DNA of 64,000 bases from NCBI GenBank assembly GCA_964429005.1, contig CAYSAJ010000007.1, forward strand, positions 6,994 through 70,993, written 5' to 3'. Positions within the stretch are counted from its first letter, which is position 1. Each line of letters starts with the position of its first letter. Origin of the DNA: JACRBE01 sp964429005. Its GTDB lineage: Bacteria > Chlamydiota > Chlamydiia > Chlamydiales > JACRBE01. This document shows positions 16,854 through 24,519 of this stretch, piece after piece. The position numbers and the translations under genes were made by a program. A model generated the notes under the pieces. That model did no database searches. It was not told the DNA's origin and saw only the letters and a program-made list of their open reading frames with translations.

Positions 16854-17253
16854 AAAACTCACATTTTATTGTTTGAAATAATAATACCATTTTATAGCTT
16901 AAAAAAAACAAACAACCCTTTTTATTTTTTGCGATTTTTATTAAGAATAAAATTTTAAATATATTATTTAAACCAAACTTAATTATTGAACTAAAACATC
17001 CATCCCCAAAAATTACTCTGGTCTGTCCTACTTTTGTTTCCTATTGTGAATATAACTTTTTTTTGACTTAAGAAGAGTAACGATTAAGGCAGAGATATTA
17101 AATAAAATTTAAAATTAAAGACGACGACAAAATCCATTTGTTTTAGGTGATTCTATGCAGGGTTTTTCTATTCTTCTTCGCTTTAACTCAAAATGAAAAA
17201 CCCTCTTACAAGAGCCTTGTAAGAGGGCCTGCAAAAACAATGACAAGATAACT
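16854..17253. other. AT-rich intergenic region of about 400 bases
   Basis: Contains the terminator of the repeat protein gene at its right end and, leftwards, the leader of the C78-like gene. Poly-A/T tracts are frequent (for example around 16904-16935 and 16950-16985). No open frame with a convincing start, no tRNA fold and no clear -35/-10 pair was found. A small RNA gene between 17000 and 17190 cannot be excluded. Confidence 0.5.
17201..17227 (-). terminator. Rho-independent terminator of the repeat-protein gene
   Basis: CCCTCTTACAAG (17201-17212) and CTTGTAAGAGGG (17216-17227) form a perfect 12-bp stem with a three-base loop. On the minus strand the stem is followed by TTTTTCATTTTG, and it lies 26 bases after the stop of the gene at 17254. 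Confidence 0.85.
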
Positions 17254-18195
17254 TTATGATCCTTGTATTTCAGCTAGGAGCTGTTTTGCTAAGGACGCTG
17301 CTGATGAAGTGTTCCCTTGTGATAAGGCTTGCCACATCTGGCCGATCAAGGTATTGCTTTTGTTCGGATTTTGATTCATAAAAAGAGATAAATCTTGCTC
17401 AAATGAAGATGAGAGACCACTTGGTTGGAGATAGCCGAGAGCTAAAATATCTTGTTGGAAGGCGTTTACTAAAGAAGTTGGCATGGGGCTATTAGGTGAT
17501 AGAGTACTGAGTGTATTGAGCACTGACTCCAAGGATTGGAGAATAGAATTTCCATTATCCCCTGAAATCTGCGCTAATAAGGCTAAAGCCATGGGGCCAG
17601 CAGTATTTAGATCATTTTCCTGCATGGCGCTAGCTAGCTGGGCAATCAAGCTATTTGAGCCACCTACCGGGCTCATAAACTGAGATAGATCTTGTTCAAA
17701 GCTCGACGATAGGCCACTTGGTTGAAGAAGTCCTAGTGCTAGAACGCTCGATTCAAATTGATTTAAAAATTCAGAGGGGTAGCCACCTTTAAGTGCTGCT
17801 ACAGCATTTAATGTTTGCTCAAGATTCTGTAAAATCGACGACCCGTTATCCCCTGTAAACTGACTTTCTATAGCCATTGCATAACCCGACAAAGTTGTAG
17901 AGGGATCGTTATTTTGCATGGCGTTCATCATTTGATTCAGCAACCCGCTATTAGGAGAGCTACATAAATCCAATAGAAAACCATTATTAAATGTCCCTGG
18001 CGGGAACGAATTCATATTCGCCCTGATGTTTTGAATATCAGCTTGAATTTGTGGTAACAGGCCACTGCCACCACTACTTCCTGGATTTGAGGCTAAAGAT
18101 GATAGCTGCTGAAGTAAGTCTTCAAGCGACTGTTGGGGGGTATCCCCACTCGCTCCCCAAGAAGGCGAAGCTCCCATCCCATGAATGCTAGGCAT
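17254..18195 (-). CDS. Secreted-type protein of ~97-residue tandem repeats, unknown function
   Basis: The 313-residue protein is not recognised. It is rich in Ser, Gly, Asn, Gln and Leu and poor in charged residues, with very few Lys or Arg. It consists of about three copies of a ~97-residue unit. The second and third (about 121-216 and 218-313) are close, sharing LQPSGLSSSFEQDLS, SGDNGNSILQ-type and LIxQMxxAMQxND-type segments. The first (about 20-117) is diverged. There is no signal peptide or membrane segment, and the N-terminus (MPSIHGMGASPSWGASG) resembles disordered type III secretion leaders. A strong terminator follows and a very AT-rich leader precedes it, so it appears to be a single-gene unit. 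Structural or secreted roles are both possible. Confidence 0.7.
   Translation of the reverse strand: MPSIHGMGASPSWGASGDTPQQSLEDLLQQLSSLASNPGSSGGSGLLPQIQADIQNIRANMNSFPPGTFNNGFLLDLCSSPNSGLLNQMMNAMQNNDPSTTLSGYAMAIESQFTGDNGSSILQNLEQTLNAVAALKGGYPSEFLNQFESSVLALGLLQPSGLSSSFEQDLSQFMSPVGGSNSLIAQLASAMQENDLNTAGPMALALLAQISGDNGNSILQSLESVLNTLSTLSPNSPMPTSLVNAFQQDILALGYLQPSGLSSSFEQDLSLFMNQNPNKSNTLIGQMWQALSQGNTSSAASLAKQLLAEIQGS
17257..17835 (-). repeat. Two adjacent ~290-base in-gene tandem repeats
   Basis: Codons 121-313 of the repeat-protein gene form two copies of a roughly 97-codon unit, with a run of 16 identical residues (LQPSGLSSSFEQDLS plus the preceding LG/LGY region) at matching positions. A third, more degenerate copy lies upstream in the gene. 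Confidence 0.7.
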
Positions 18196-18329
18196 ATATT
18201 AACCCATTATTATTAAGGTTTCTTAATTAATGATTAACATATAATTAATATTATTAATATGCTTTAGTTTTTGTTTTTGAAAATAACATTATGATTATTA
18301 GATAATTAAATTATGAAAATATTTATTAA

Positions 18330-19604
18330 TTATTCAATAAAACTAGAATGTGGCGATGCTTCTTCTTTATGAGGCCTTTCTTTCAGGGTTAATGAAAGAA
18401 TGAGAGCAATCACAAGCCCAATCGGGAGAAGGAGGAGCGCATGTTTATAGGCAGAAGAGGAATAAACGGGGACGCCATCTATGATACGACCATTCCAATA
18501 AAGAACAAGGAACCATCCGATGATGGGTTGAACCGCTGATTCACAAAAGGAGATAATTCCATTCGTGAATGCGACAGCTGTGCCTTTCATGCGTGAAGGT
18601 GTAATTTCAATCGCGTAGCTAAAATGTAATAGTTCGGCAGATGAAAACACACCGAGAAAGAACAATAGTCCGTAAATAGCGAAAATCGGCAACCCTGGGA
18701 CATAAATCACTGTCGTTAAACAAACAAAGCTCAGTAATATCGCGACAAAAATGATTTGTTTTCTTTTGCGAAGAGCATCTGAAATCAGCCCAGTTAAAGG
18801 GCCTCCTACGAGCCAGCCGACAAAAACCATCGACATGGCAAATCCAGCTGTTTGTTTCGATAGCCCATAGGTTGATTGTAAAAAGGGAGTTCCCCAAAGC
18901 CCGCCGAACGTAGACGTGGATAAATAGAAAAGAGATGCGACAATGCTGTTGAGCCACGCATAAGGGTTAGAGCACACTTTTTTTACAAGGATGAAAACAG
19001 AAGATATTGTTGTGTCTTCCTGTTGCTCTCTGGGTGATTCATCTTTGTAAAAAAGATATATACCTAAAGCGAGTAGTATTCCAATCCCCCCGAGGACTTC
19101 CATGACATGGCGCCAAGGATAATGTGAAACGATCACACTCAGAGGACCTCCTCCTGCAACTGCTCCGCACATACCTATGGAGTTTGCGAGGCCAATCATG
19201 AGGGCTCTCTGCCTTTTAGGGAAGAGATGGGAACAAATAAAGACCATTCCGACAAAAGCAAAAGCTGAGCCACCTCCTATCAAGAGACGTCCAAAGCTTG
19301 CGAGTGTAATATGTCCAGACATGCCAAAAAAGATAGAACCGACACCACAAACTAGGGAAGCGAGAGTTAAAAGCTTTTTCGCTCCGTATTGGTCCATAAG
19401 GACACCAACAATGAGCTGCATTGGAGCATAGGCATAAAGGTAAAAAGCAACCATCACGCCGACTGCTGCTGCATCCACCATAAAAGCTTGCATCAGCTCA
19501 TTGATCATTACGCTAGGAGAAATGCGAAGAAGGTATTCATAGAAATAAAAGATCGATGCAAATGACCATACAACCCATTTAAAAGGAAAAACATTCTTTT
19601 TCAT
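18330..19604 (-). CDS. Major facilitator superfamily transporter
   Basis: A 424-residue polytopic membrane protein with about twelve hydrophobic helices. The MFS loop 2-3 signature is present as GVLMDQYGAKKLL, with a related GLISDALRKRKQI between helices 8 and 9. The N-terminal KWVVWSFASIFYFYEYLLRISPSVM resembles the ACS/hexuronate-like MFS group that carries organic acids or sugar phosphates. The substrate cannot be assigned. It lies alone between AT-rich spacers and is transcribed in the same direction as the PTS-like genes behind it. Confidence 0.88.
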   Translation of the reverse strand: MKKNVFPFKWVVWSFASIFYFYEYLLRISPSVMINELMQAFMVDAAAVGVMVAFYLYAYAPMQLIVGVLMDQYGAKKLLTLASLVCGVGSIFFGMSGHITLASFGRLLIGGGSAFAFVGMVFICSHLFPKRQRALMIGLANSIGMCGAVAGGGPLSVIVSHYPWRHVMEVLGGIGILLALGIYLFYKDESPREQQEDTTISSVFILVKKVCSNPYAWLNSIVASLFYLSTSTFGGLWGTPFLQSTYGLSKQTAGFAMSMVFVGWLVGGPLTGLISDALRKRKQIIFVAILLSFVCLTTVIYVPGLPIFAIYGLLFFLGVFSSAELLHFSYAIEITPSRMKGTAVAFTNGIISFCESAVQPIIGWFLVLYWNGRIIDGVPVYSSSAYKHALLLLPIGLVIALILSLTLKERPHKEEASPHSSFIE

Positions 19605-19669
19605 GCTAATAGCTGCTCAATTTTAGAACATCTAATGATGAAAAGAGGCAGGGTTAAATGCAAGAATTT

Positions 19670-20392
19670 TTATTGAGGGCGTTTTTCTTGTAGTTGAAGC
19701 TCCCAATCTTTGATGAATGATAGCAAGGCATCTTTATCTGGGCGTGTGGCTAAGAAACGAGAAGCCTCTGGATCACTTGTTAAGTGGGCAATTTTTGCTA
19801 GCAGATTCAAATGATGTTTATCATTACAAGCAAAGAGAAAAAAGAGCGTATGTACTGGTCTACCATCTAAAGCACCCCAATCTAAAGGTTCTTTAGGGAA
19901 TACGATAAAAACGGCATCGAATTCACTTTGAAGTAAAAAATCTCTTGTATGTGGGATGGCAAATCCTTCTCCTAATGCTGTCGGCATAAGAGATTCTCTG
20001 TCGAGGAGCAAATCAGCTACAACATCACTGTCGAGATCAAAACGATCTGCTATCATTTTCGTTGTTTCACGAATTAGCCCCTCTTTACTACTTAATGCTG
20101 CTTGCGAAATGACGTCCCCTTTATGGAGAGCGCGATAAAGGCCAAAAGTTTGCCAACCGCTTGCTGGAGCAAGCCTTTGAGTGGCCGGCGATGATTCCTG
20201 GGGCTGGAAAGAAAAAACCCCTTCTTGGTGATTAATGCGACAATTAAGCATCCAATTTTCAATTTCTGGTCGTGAGAATCGATACTGGTGATTCAGACGA
20301 TAAGCGGGAATTTTGCCTTCAGAAAGCCAGCGACGGATTGTAGTTTCAGATACTCCCAACAACTCGGCAACGTCTCGAATTTTTAGATCCAT
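19670..20392 (-). CDS. ptsN: EIIA(Ntr)-like PTS protein with N-terminal MerR/excisionase-type helix-turn-helix
   Basis: A 240-residue fusion. Residues 1-50 form a MerR/excisionase-type DNA-binding domain (VAELLGVSETTIRRWLSEGKIPAYRL, YRFSRPEIENWM). Residues 90-235 are a PTS EIIA type-2 domain with the phosphorylatable His148 in AIPHTRD, and the LDWGALDGRPVHTLFFLFAC core is conserved. The arrangement matches one of the two chlamydial ptsN genes (CT290/CT291), which have no sugar permease partner and are presumed regulatory. It lies 56 bases from the second EIIA gene, probably in one transcript with dut and accD. DNA binding controlled by phosphorylation is inferred. Confidence 0.92.
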   Translation of the reverse strand: MDLKIRDVAELLGVSETTIRRWLSEGKIPAYRLNHQYRFSRPEIENWMLNCRINHQEGVFSFQPQESSPATQRLAPASGWQTFGLYRALHKGDVISQAALSSKEGLIRETTKMIADRFDLDSDVVADLLLDRESLMPTALGEGFAIPHTRDFLLQSEFDAVFIVFPKEPLDWGALDGRPVHTLFFLFACNDKHHLNLLAKIAHLTSDPEASRFLATRPDKDALLSFIKDWELQLQEKRPQ

Positions 20393-20448
20393 ATCGATCT
20401 CCTTTTCGCTTTTTTATAGCAAAGAAAGTAATTATCATTAAGAGGATT

Positions 20449-20967
20449 TTAATGATTTTCTTCCGCTTCTTGGATCAGCTCAAAGACTTCTTCTCTCGAT
20501 TTAGCTTGAATGAGGCGACTTCTAAGTTCTTTATCACGGACAAGGTAGGTTAAAGCAGAAAGAATAGCCAGATATTCATTCTGTTTGTTCGCAGGTCCTC
20601 CGATCATAAAAACGAGATGAACGGGCAAATCATCTAGAGAATTCCATTCAATGCCCACATCGGATTGGATTCCGATGGCAATAAAGAAATGAGAAAAACC
20701 AAGCTGTTTAGCATGAGGTATAGCGATACCCATCCCGATCCCTGTTGAAACAATTTTTTCTCTTTCTAGAATGGCTTGAATGAACGAATCTCTATCATCA
20801 ATATGATGATTCTCAATGAGTAAATCAGACATCTTTTCAATGGCTTCATCACGATCTGAAGAAGATAGAAAGAGGATAAGGTCTTTACTTAAGTAATCTG
20901 AAATGCAAGTAAATCTAGCGAGTGCCCGTGTGTCCAAAACCACCTTCTCCCCTCGTTGTTGCAACAA
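20449..20967 (-). CDS. ptsN: EIIA(Ntr)-like PTS regulatory protein
   Basis: A stand-alone EIIA type-2 domain with the active-site His85 in AIPHAKQ and the conserved IEWNSLDDLPVHLVFMIGGP region. The listed start makes the gene overlap the end of dut by 53 bases. A shorter product beginning near CISDYLSKDLILFL would remove most of the overlap but has no good ATG, so the start is uncertain. Paralogous to the neighbouring HTH-EIIA protein, matching the tandem ptsN pair of Chlamydia. Confidence 0.9.
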   Translation of the reverse strand: MLQQRGEKVVLDTRALARFTCISDYLSKDLILFLSSSDRDEAIEKMSDLLIENHHIDDRDSFIQAILEREKIVSTGIGMGIAIPHAKQLGFSHFFIAIGIQSDVGIEWNSLDDLPVHLVFMIGGPANKQNEYLAILSALTYLVRDKELRSRLIQAKSREEVFELIQEAEENH

Positions 20968-21355
20968 GTTCTTCTTTCATAACAAATTGAGCTTGGAAGA
21001 CTGGACAAAGAACCATTTGAGCGATTCTCATTTTTGGTGTCACAGTAAAAGGAACTTTGGAATGATTGATGAGGATGATCTTAATTTCACCACGATAATC
21101 AGAATCTATTGTGGCTGGGGAATTGAGTACAGTAATTGAATTTTTAAGTGCAAGGCCACTTCTGGGTCTAAGTTGCACTTCGAATCCCCGCGGGATTTCA
21201 AGTTTGATTCCTGTTGGGATCAAAGCTGTTTCGTTAGGCTGGATTATAAGATCTTGCTGAATATTGGCTTTAAGATCTGCACCTGCTGCTTCTTCTGTAG
21301 CATAAACAGGAATCAGCTCTTCATCATCCGCGATGATCGGCAAAGAATGTTTCAT
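20915..21355 (-). CDS. dut: dUTP pyrophosphatase (dUTPase)
   Basis: A 146-residue trimeric-type dUTPase that hydrolyses dUTP to dUMP, keeping uracil out of DNA and supplying thymidylate synthesis. All five motifs are visible: AAGADLKA, RPRSGLALK, NSPATIDSDYRGE, RIAQMVLCP and the C-terminal RGEGGFGHTG that closes the active site. The length is standard. The start shares one base with the stop of accD (TAATG), implying translational coupling. The accD-dut-ptsN order equals CT293-CT292-CT291. Confidence 0.97.
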   Translation of the reverse strand: MKHSLPIIADDEELIPVYATEEAAGADLKANIQQDLIIQPNETALIPTGIKLEIPRGFEVQLRPRSGLALKNSITVLNSPATIDSDYRGEIKIILINHSKVPFTVTPKMRIAQMVLCPVFQAQFVMKEELVATTRGEGGFGHTGTR

Positions 21356-22314
21356 TAATTAACCTTAGCTTTTGTCTTTTTCGCTTTTGAAATTACGATT
21401 AGTTTATTCAAAGATTCACGATTCTTTTCAAGTAAGATTTTTTGTGGAACCATATTTGTAGAGGCATTTTCGGTTAAAAACCGAATGACAGAAGCTACTT
21501 TTTGCTTAAGGAGTTTTCGATGAACTATCATGTCTACCATTCCCTTATCTAAAAGGAACTCAGATTTTTGTGCTCCTTCAGGCAACTTCTGACGGATCGT
21601 TTGTTCTACAACTCGAGGACCCGCAAAACCAATTAATGCCTTAGGTTCTGCGATAATGATATCTCCGAGTGAGGCAAAAGAAGCAGTAACGCCTCCCATC
21701 GTCGGATTGGTGAGTAAGGAAATAAAAGGAAGTCCCTTTTTACCATGGTAAGCCAAAGCAGCAGCAGTTTTCGCCATTTGCATGAGAGAGTATATCGATT
21801 CTTGCATGCGGGCTCCTCCTGAAGCAGAGACAATAAGAAGAGGTAAATGATGCTCTGTGGCAAACTCAATGATTCTTGTGAGTCTCTCCCCTACAACGGA
21901 TCCCATCGATCCACCCATAAAGGTAAAGTCTAACACTCCTATTGCAGCTTTAACGCCTTCGATCTCTCCTACTCCAACGATCGCCGCTTCGTCCCTTCCT
22001 GTTTTCTGCTGAGCAGAGGCAAGCCTTTCTTTATAAGGTTCTTCGTCGACAAATTCGAGAGGGTCGGTAGGTTTGATAAAAGAGAACATTTCTTCGAATG
22101 TGTTTTTATCACATAGCAATTCAATGCGTTGAGAGGCATTAAGCCTGTAATGATGGTCACATTTAGGGCAGCAATGCAAATGATTTTGCAGCTCTTGAAG
22201 ATGAATCATTTCAGAGCAACCGCTACATTGAATCCAACCACTGAATCCATCACGTTTTGCTGTTTCTATTTTGATTTTTGGCTGTTGCCTACTAAATAAC
22301 CTAAAGAGTCCCAT
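21355..22314 (-). CDS. accD: Acetyl-CoA carboxylase carboxyltransferase subunit beta
   Basis: A 319-residue AccD that with AccA transfers the carboxyl group from biotin to acetyl-CoA, the first step of fatty-acid synthesis. The N-terminal four-cysteine zinc ribbon is present (CSGCSEMIHL then CCPKCDHHYRL), followed by the crotonase-like core with VASASGGARMQES-type oxyanion loop (IVSASGGARMQES) and TNPTMGGVTASFA. It leads the accD-dut-ptsN-ptsN string. Its leader holds two hairpins, described separately. Confidence 0.96.
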   Translation of the reverse strand: MGLFRLFSRQQPKIKIETAKRDGFSGWIQCSGCSEMIHLQELQNHLHCCPKCDHHYRLNASQRIELLCDKNTFEEMFSFIKPTDPLEFVDEEPYKERLASAQQKTGRDEAAIVGVGEIEGVKAAIGVLDFTFMGGSMGSVVGERLTRIIEFATEHHLPLLIVSASGGARMQESIYSLMQMAKTAAALAYHGKKGLPFISLLTNPTMGGVTASFASLGDIIIAEPKALIGFAGPRVVEQTIRQKLPEGAQKSEFLLDKGMVDMIVHRKLLKQKVASVIRFLTENASTNMVPQKILLEKNRESLNKLIVISKAKKTKAKVN

Positions 22315-22344
22315 ACCTACATCAAATTAAAATTTATCCTTATC

Positions 22345-22365
22345 TGCTATGAGATTTTCATAGCA
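22345..22365 (-). promoter_or_regulatory. Hairpin in the accD leader
   Basis: TGCTATGA (22345-22352) and TCATAGCA (22358-22365) form a perfect 8-bp stem with a five-base loop, about 30 bases upstream of the accD start. Function unknown; it could be an operator, an mRNA stabiliser or a weak attenuator. Confidence 0.35.
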
Positions 22366-22460
22366 CAGACTATAGATTTATAGTGTACAAAACAAACAGA
22401 TTAATTGGAAATCTTCTAAAAGGTTTTAACTGAACACGCTCAAATATTATAGAAATAGAT

Positions 22461-22497
22461 AATAGTTATAATTTTATTTTATAAAATAATAACTATT
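22461..22497. repeat. Long AT-rich inverted repeat between accD and sodA
   Basis: AATAGTTAT (22461-22469) and ATTTTAT (22471-22477) pair with ATAAAAT (22481-22487) and ATAACTATT (22489-22497). There is one A-A mismatch and a three-base loop, giving a nearly continuous 16-pair stem made only of A, T and single G/C bases. Confidence 0.5.
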
Positions 22498-22514
22498 TTA
22501 AATTAATTTAAATT

Positions 22515-22541
22515 GAAGAGCTTAATATTAATAAGCTCTTC
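22515..22541 (-). terminator. Likely terminator hairpin after sodA
   Basis: GAAGAGCTTA (22515-22524) and TAAGCTCTTC (22532-22541) form a 10-bp stem with a seven-base loop, 10 bases beyond the sodA stop. The following bases on the minus strand (AATTTAAATT) are only a weak T-run, while a seven-A run flanks it on the plus strand. Confidence 0.5.
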
Positions 22542-22551
22542 AAAAAAAGAA

Positions 22552-23151
22552 TTATTGAGCTTGCTCAAAGCGATGCTGGATATTAGCCCAGTTTATAATG
22601 CTCCAAATATTTTTTACATATTCAGCTCGCACATTCTTGTACTGAGGGTAATAAGCATGCTCCCATACATCTATCCCTAAAAGTGGGGTATACCCCTTTG
22701 TAACAAGAGGATCTTGGTTTGGGCACGTTTCTATGATTAAATGTTTGGTTGTTTTCGAATAACCTAGCCAACACCAGCCTGAGCCTTGGATATTCACAGA
22801 AGTCGTTGAAAACACTTCAATAAATTTTTCTACGCTTCCAAATTGATGGAGAATTTGATCATGGAGGGTTCCATGGACTATATGACCACCACCTTTTGAC
22901 TTAGGAGCCAAATTGGTCCAGAAGATTGAATGGTTGATATGCCCTCCCCCATTAAAACGAATCGCAGCTTCAAGCGCCACAATTTGAGAGATATCTTGTT
23001 TTTGCTTGGCTTCCTCGTACTTCTCTAAAGCTTCATTAAGTTTCGTTACATAAGTCTGATGATGTTTTTGATGATGGAGATGCATGATTTCTTGAGAAAT
23101 CACAGGCTCCAAATCAGCATAGTCATAAGGGAGATCAGGCAATTTATACAT
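22552..23151 (-). CDS. sodA: Superoxide dismutase, Fe/Mn family
   Basis: A 199-residue cytosolic enzyme that dismutates superoxide. The four metal ligands are visible by context: the His in MHLHHQKHHQTYV (His26), the His in NHSIFW (about 81), and Asp and His of GIDVWEHAYYPQY (about 164 and 168). The GGGHINHSIFW and GSGWCWLGY motifs are standard. Fe versus Mn preference cannot be settled by eye. It occupies the same place as CT294 next to accD. An inverted repeat sits directly before its ribosome-binding site. Confidence 0.96.
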   Translation of the reverse strand: MYKLPDLPYDYADLEPVISQEIMHLHHQKHHQTYVTKLNEALEKYEEAKQKQDISQIVALEAAIRFNGGGHINHSIFWTNLAPKSKGGGHIVHGTLHDQILHQFGSVEKFIEVFSTTSVNIQGSGWCWLGYSKTTKHLIIETCPNQDPLVTKGYTPLLGIDVWEHAYYPQYKNVRAEYVKNIWSIINWANIQHRFEQAQ

Positions 23152-23160
23152 ATTATCCTC

Positions 23161-23183
23161 TTAGGTAAATGAGAATTACCTAA
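23161..23183 (-). promoter_or_regulatory. Inverted repeat abutting the sodA ribosome-binding site
   Basis: TTAGGTAA (23161-23168) and TTACCTAA (23176-23183) form an 8-bp stem with a seven-base loop. In the sodA transcript the repeat ends immediately before the AGAGG site, which is about five bases from the ATG. It could be a repressor operator or an RNA hairpin affecting translation. Confidence 0.4.
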
Positions 23184-23219
23184 GATACTAGATTGGCGAT
23201 TTTCCTTATAGAAAATGAA

Positions 23220-23861
23220 CTATTTCACATACTGCTGCAAAGCATGTCTTGTTACATTTCCTATACATTTAACTTTGATATGATCAGGAAGCTTTTGATA
23301 AAAAGTAAAGAAAGCATTGACCGTTGACGGAGAAGTGAAAACGATTTCTTTTACTTCTTCAAACGGAATCCTTTCCTGTGGCTCTTTGTATATTGTATCA
23401 TAAAGATCACAATGGAAGTGTCTAATGGAGTGCTCTACTAAATAGTGAGTTAAATTAGCTCTAGCTATGGAAGAGCGTGGCATGAGAATAAAAGCATTTT
23501 TAAGTGGCATATAGGCCAAGAGTTCAATAATTCCTTCTTGGCTTTCTTCATCTGCTGTTCGTAATTTTTCAACACCCACTTTTGTTAGTTCAAAGGTGGT
23601 TCTTTTTCCTATAGAAAGAATATTGATATGAGAGATATCAGCTAAAGTCTTCTCTATTTTTTCTAGGTAGGAAAAAAAAATGCGCACGCTATTTTTGCTT
23701 GTAAAAATACAATGAGTGAAATCTGAAAGATGTGAAAACATCGTTTGGATCTCTTTATTATCTAAAGGTCTCGGAATGATTTCGATTAAGGGAACATGAA
23801 GGCAAGATTTCCCAAGATCGAAATAGGTTGGATCAAGTCCGGTAAATAATGTTTTCCTCAT
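23220..23861 (-). CDS. hemD: Uroporphyrinogen-III synthase (HemD)
   Basis: A 213-residue protein with the two-lobed HemD pattern: DFTHCIFTSKNSVRIFF in the first lobe and EIVFTSPSTVNAFFTFYQ in the second, each with the family's T-S-x-x-x-V segment, and IKVKCIGNVTRHAL near the end. HemD cyclises hydroxymethylbilane to uroporphyrinogen III. The ATG at 23861 is preferred over one eight codons upstream because it overlaps the hemC stop as ATGA. It is the last gene of the rnc-radA-hemC-hemD string. Confidence 0.85.
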   Translation of the reverse strand: MRKTLFTGLDPTYFDLGKSCLHVPLIEIIPRPLDNKEIQTMFSHLSDFTHCIFTSKNSVRIFFSYLEKIEKTLADISHINILSIGKRTTFELTKVGVEKLRTADEESQEGIIELLAYMPLKNAFILMPRSSIARANLTHYLVEHSIRHFHCDLYDTIYKEPQERIPFEEVKEIVFTSPSTVNAFFTFYQKLPDHIKVKCIGNVTRHALQQYVK

Positions 23862-24514
23862 ACTGATTGGCGTGTGTCCATACATTCAAAAAGATATTCT
23901 AGAGGGTTACCAGCCCTCCCGACAACAGCCAGGCACCCCTGGAAAGGAGCCGTAGGACATTCAAGAATTTCTCGATGAATTTGTGATAATCCTAATCGAA
24001 TCAGTGCAGCTTCAGCTATGACTACGCCATCTACCTCACCCTTTTCTAAAAGAGAGAGTCTTTCATGAATAGCTCCTCTGATATCGACCATCTGAAAATC
24101 ACTCCTTAAAGAGAGAAGATACTCTTCTCTTCTAAGCGAGGAAGTTCCAATTTTAGCTCCCTGGGGAAGTGTTTCTAAGGTATAAGATGGATCCATGACT
24201 AAAGAATCTCTCGAATCCACTCCTTTAGTAATAGCATAAATTGAGAGCCCTTTGGGCAGTGGATCGGGAAGGTCTTTTGCGGAGTGGATCGCAATATCAA
24301 TCTCTCCCAAAAGTAAAGCTTCATCAATTTCTTTGGTAAAAAAATTGGTCTTTTCAAGGTTTCTAAGAGATGTTTTAAGATCCTTATCTCCAGTTGTTTC
24401 AAAGAGCCGAAGATGCAGCTTAACATGAGAAGCGAATTCTTTTAGCTCGATTTCAACTTCTTTAACTTGAGCGAGGGATAGGGGAGATGATCTCGCCCCA
24501 ACTTGTATTTTCAT
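23858..24514 (-). CDS. hemC: Porphobilinogen deaminase, short form lacking most of domain 3
   Basis: A 218-residue HemC that joins four porphobilinogens into hydroxymethylbilane. Domains 1 and 2 are clear: VGARSSPLSLAQVKEV at the N-terminus, ETTGDKDL, FTKEIDEALL, DIAIHSAKDLP and GTSSLRREEYLL. The protein ends shortly after TAPFQGCLAVVGRAGNPL, the position of the LPAPGQGALAIE-type segment, whereas the usual ~310-residue enzyme continues with domain 3 and the cysteine that carries the dipyrromethane cofactor. The chlamydial CT299 protein is also short. There is no sign of a frameshift here: hemD starts immediately. Confidence 0.92.
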   Translation of the reverse strand: MKIQVGARSSPLSLAQVKEVEIELKEFASHVKLHLRLFETTGDKDLKTSLRNLEKTNFFTKEIDEALLLGEIDIAIHSAKDLPDPLPKGLSIYAITKGVDSRDSLVMDPSYTLETLPQGAKIGTSSLRREEYLLSLRSDFQMVDIRGAIHERLSLLEKGEVDGVVIAEAALIRLGLSQIHREILECPTAPFQGCLAVVGRAGNPLEYLFECMDTRQSV

Positions 24515-24519
24515 AGTGT

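Noticed and set aside
16854..17253. Small RNA or tRNA gene in the long spacer
   Set aside because: No cloverleaf, no promoter-terminator pair on the plus strand; the one good hairpin is the terminator of the adjacent gene.
20915..20967. 53-base overlap of ptsN and dut as evidence of a sequencing error
   Set aside because: Both proteins are intact; a later, non-ATG start for ptsN is the simpler explanation.
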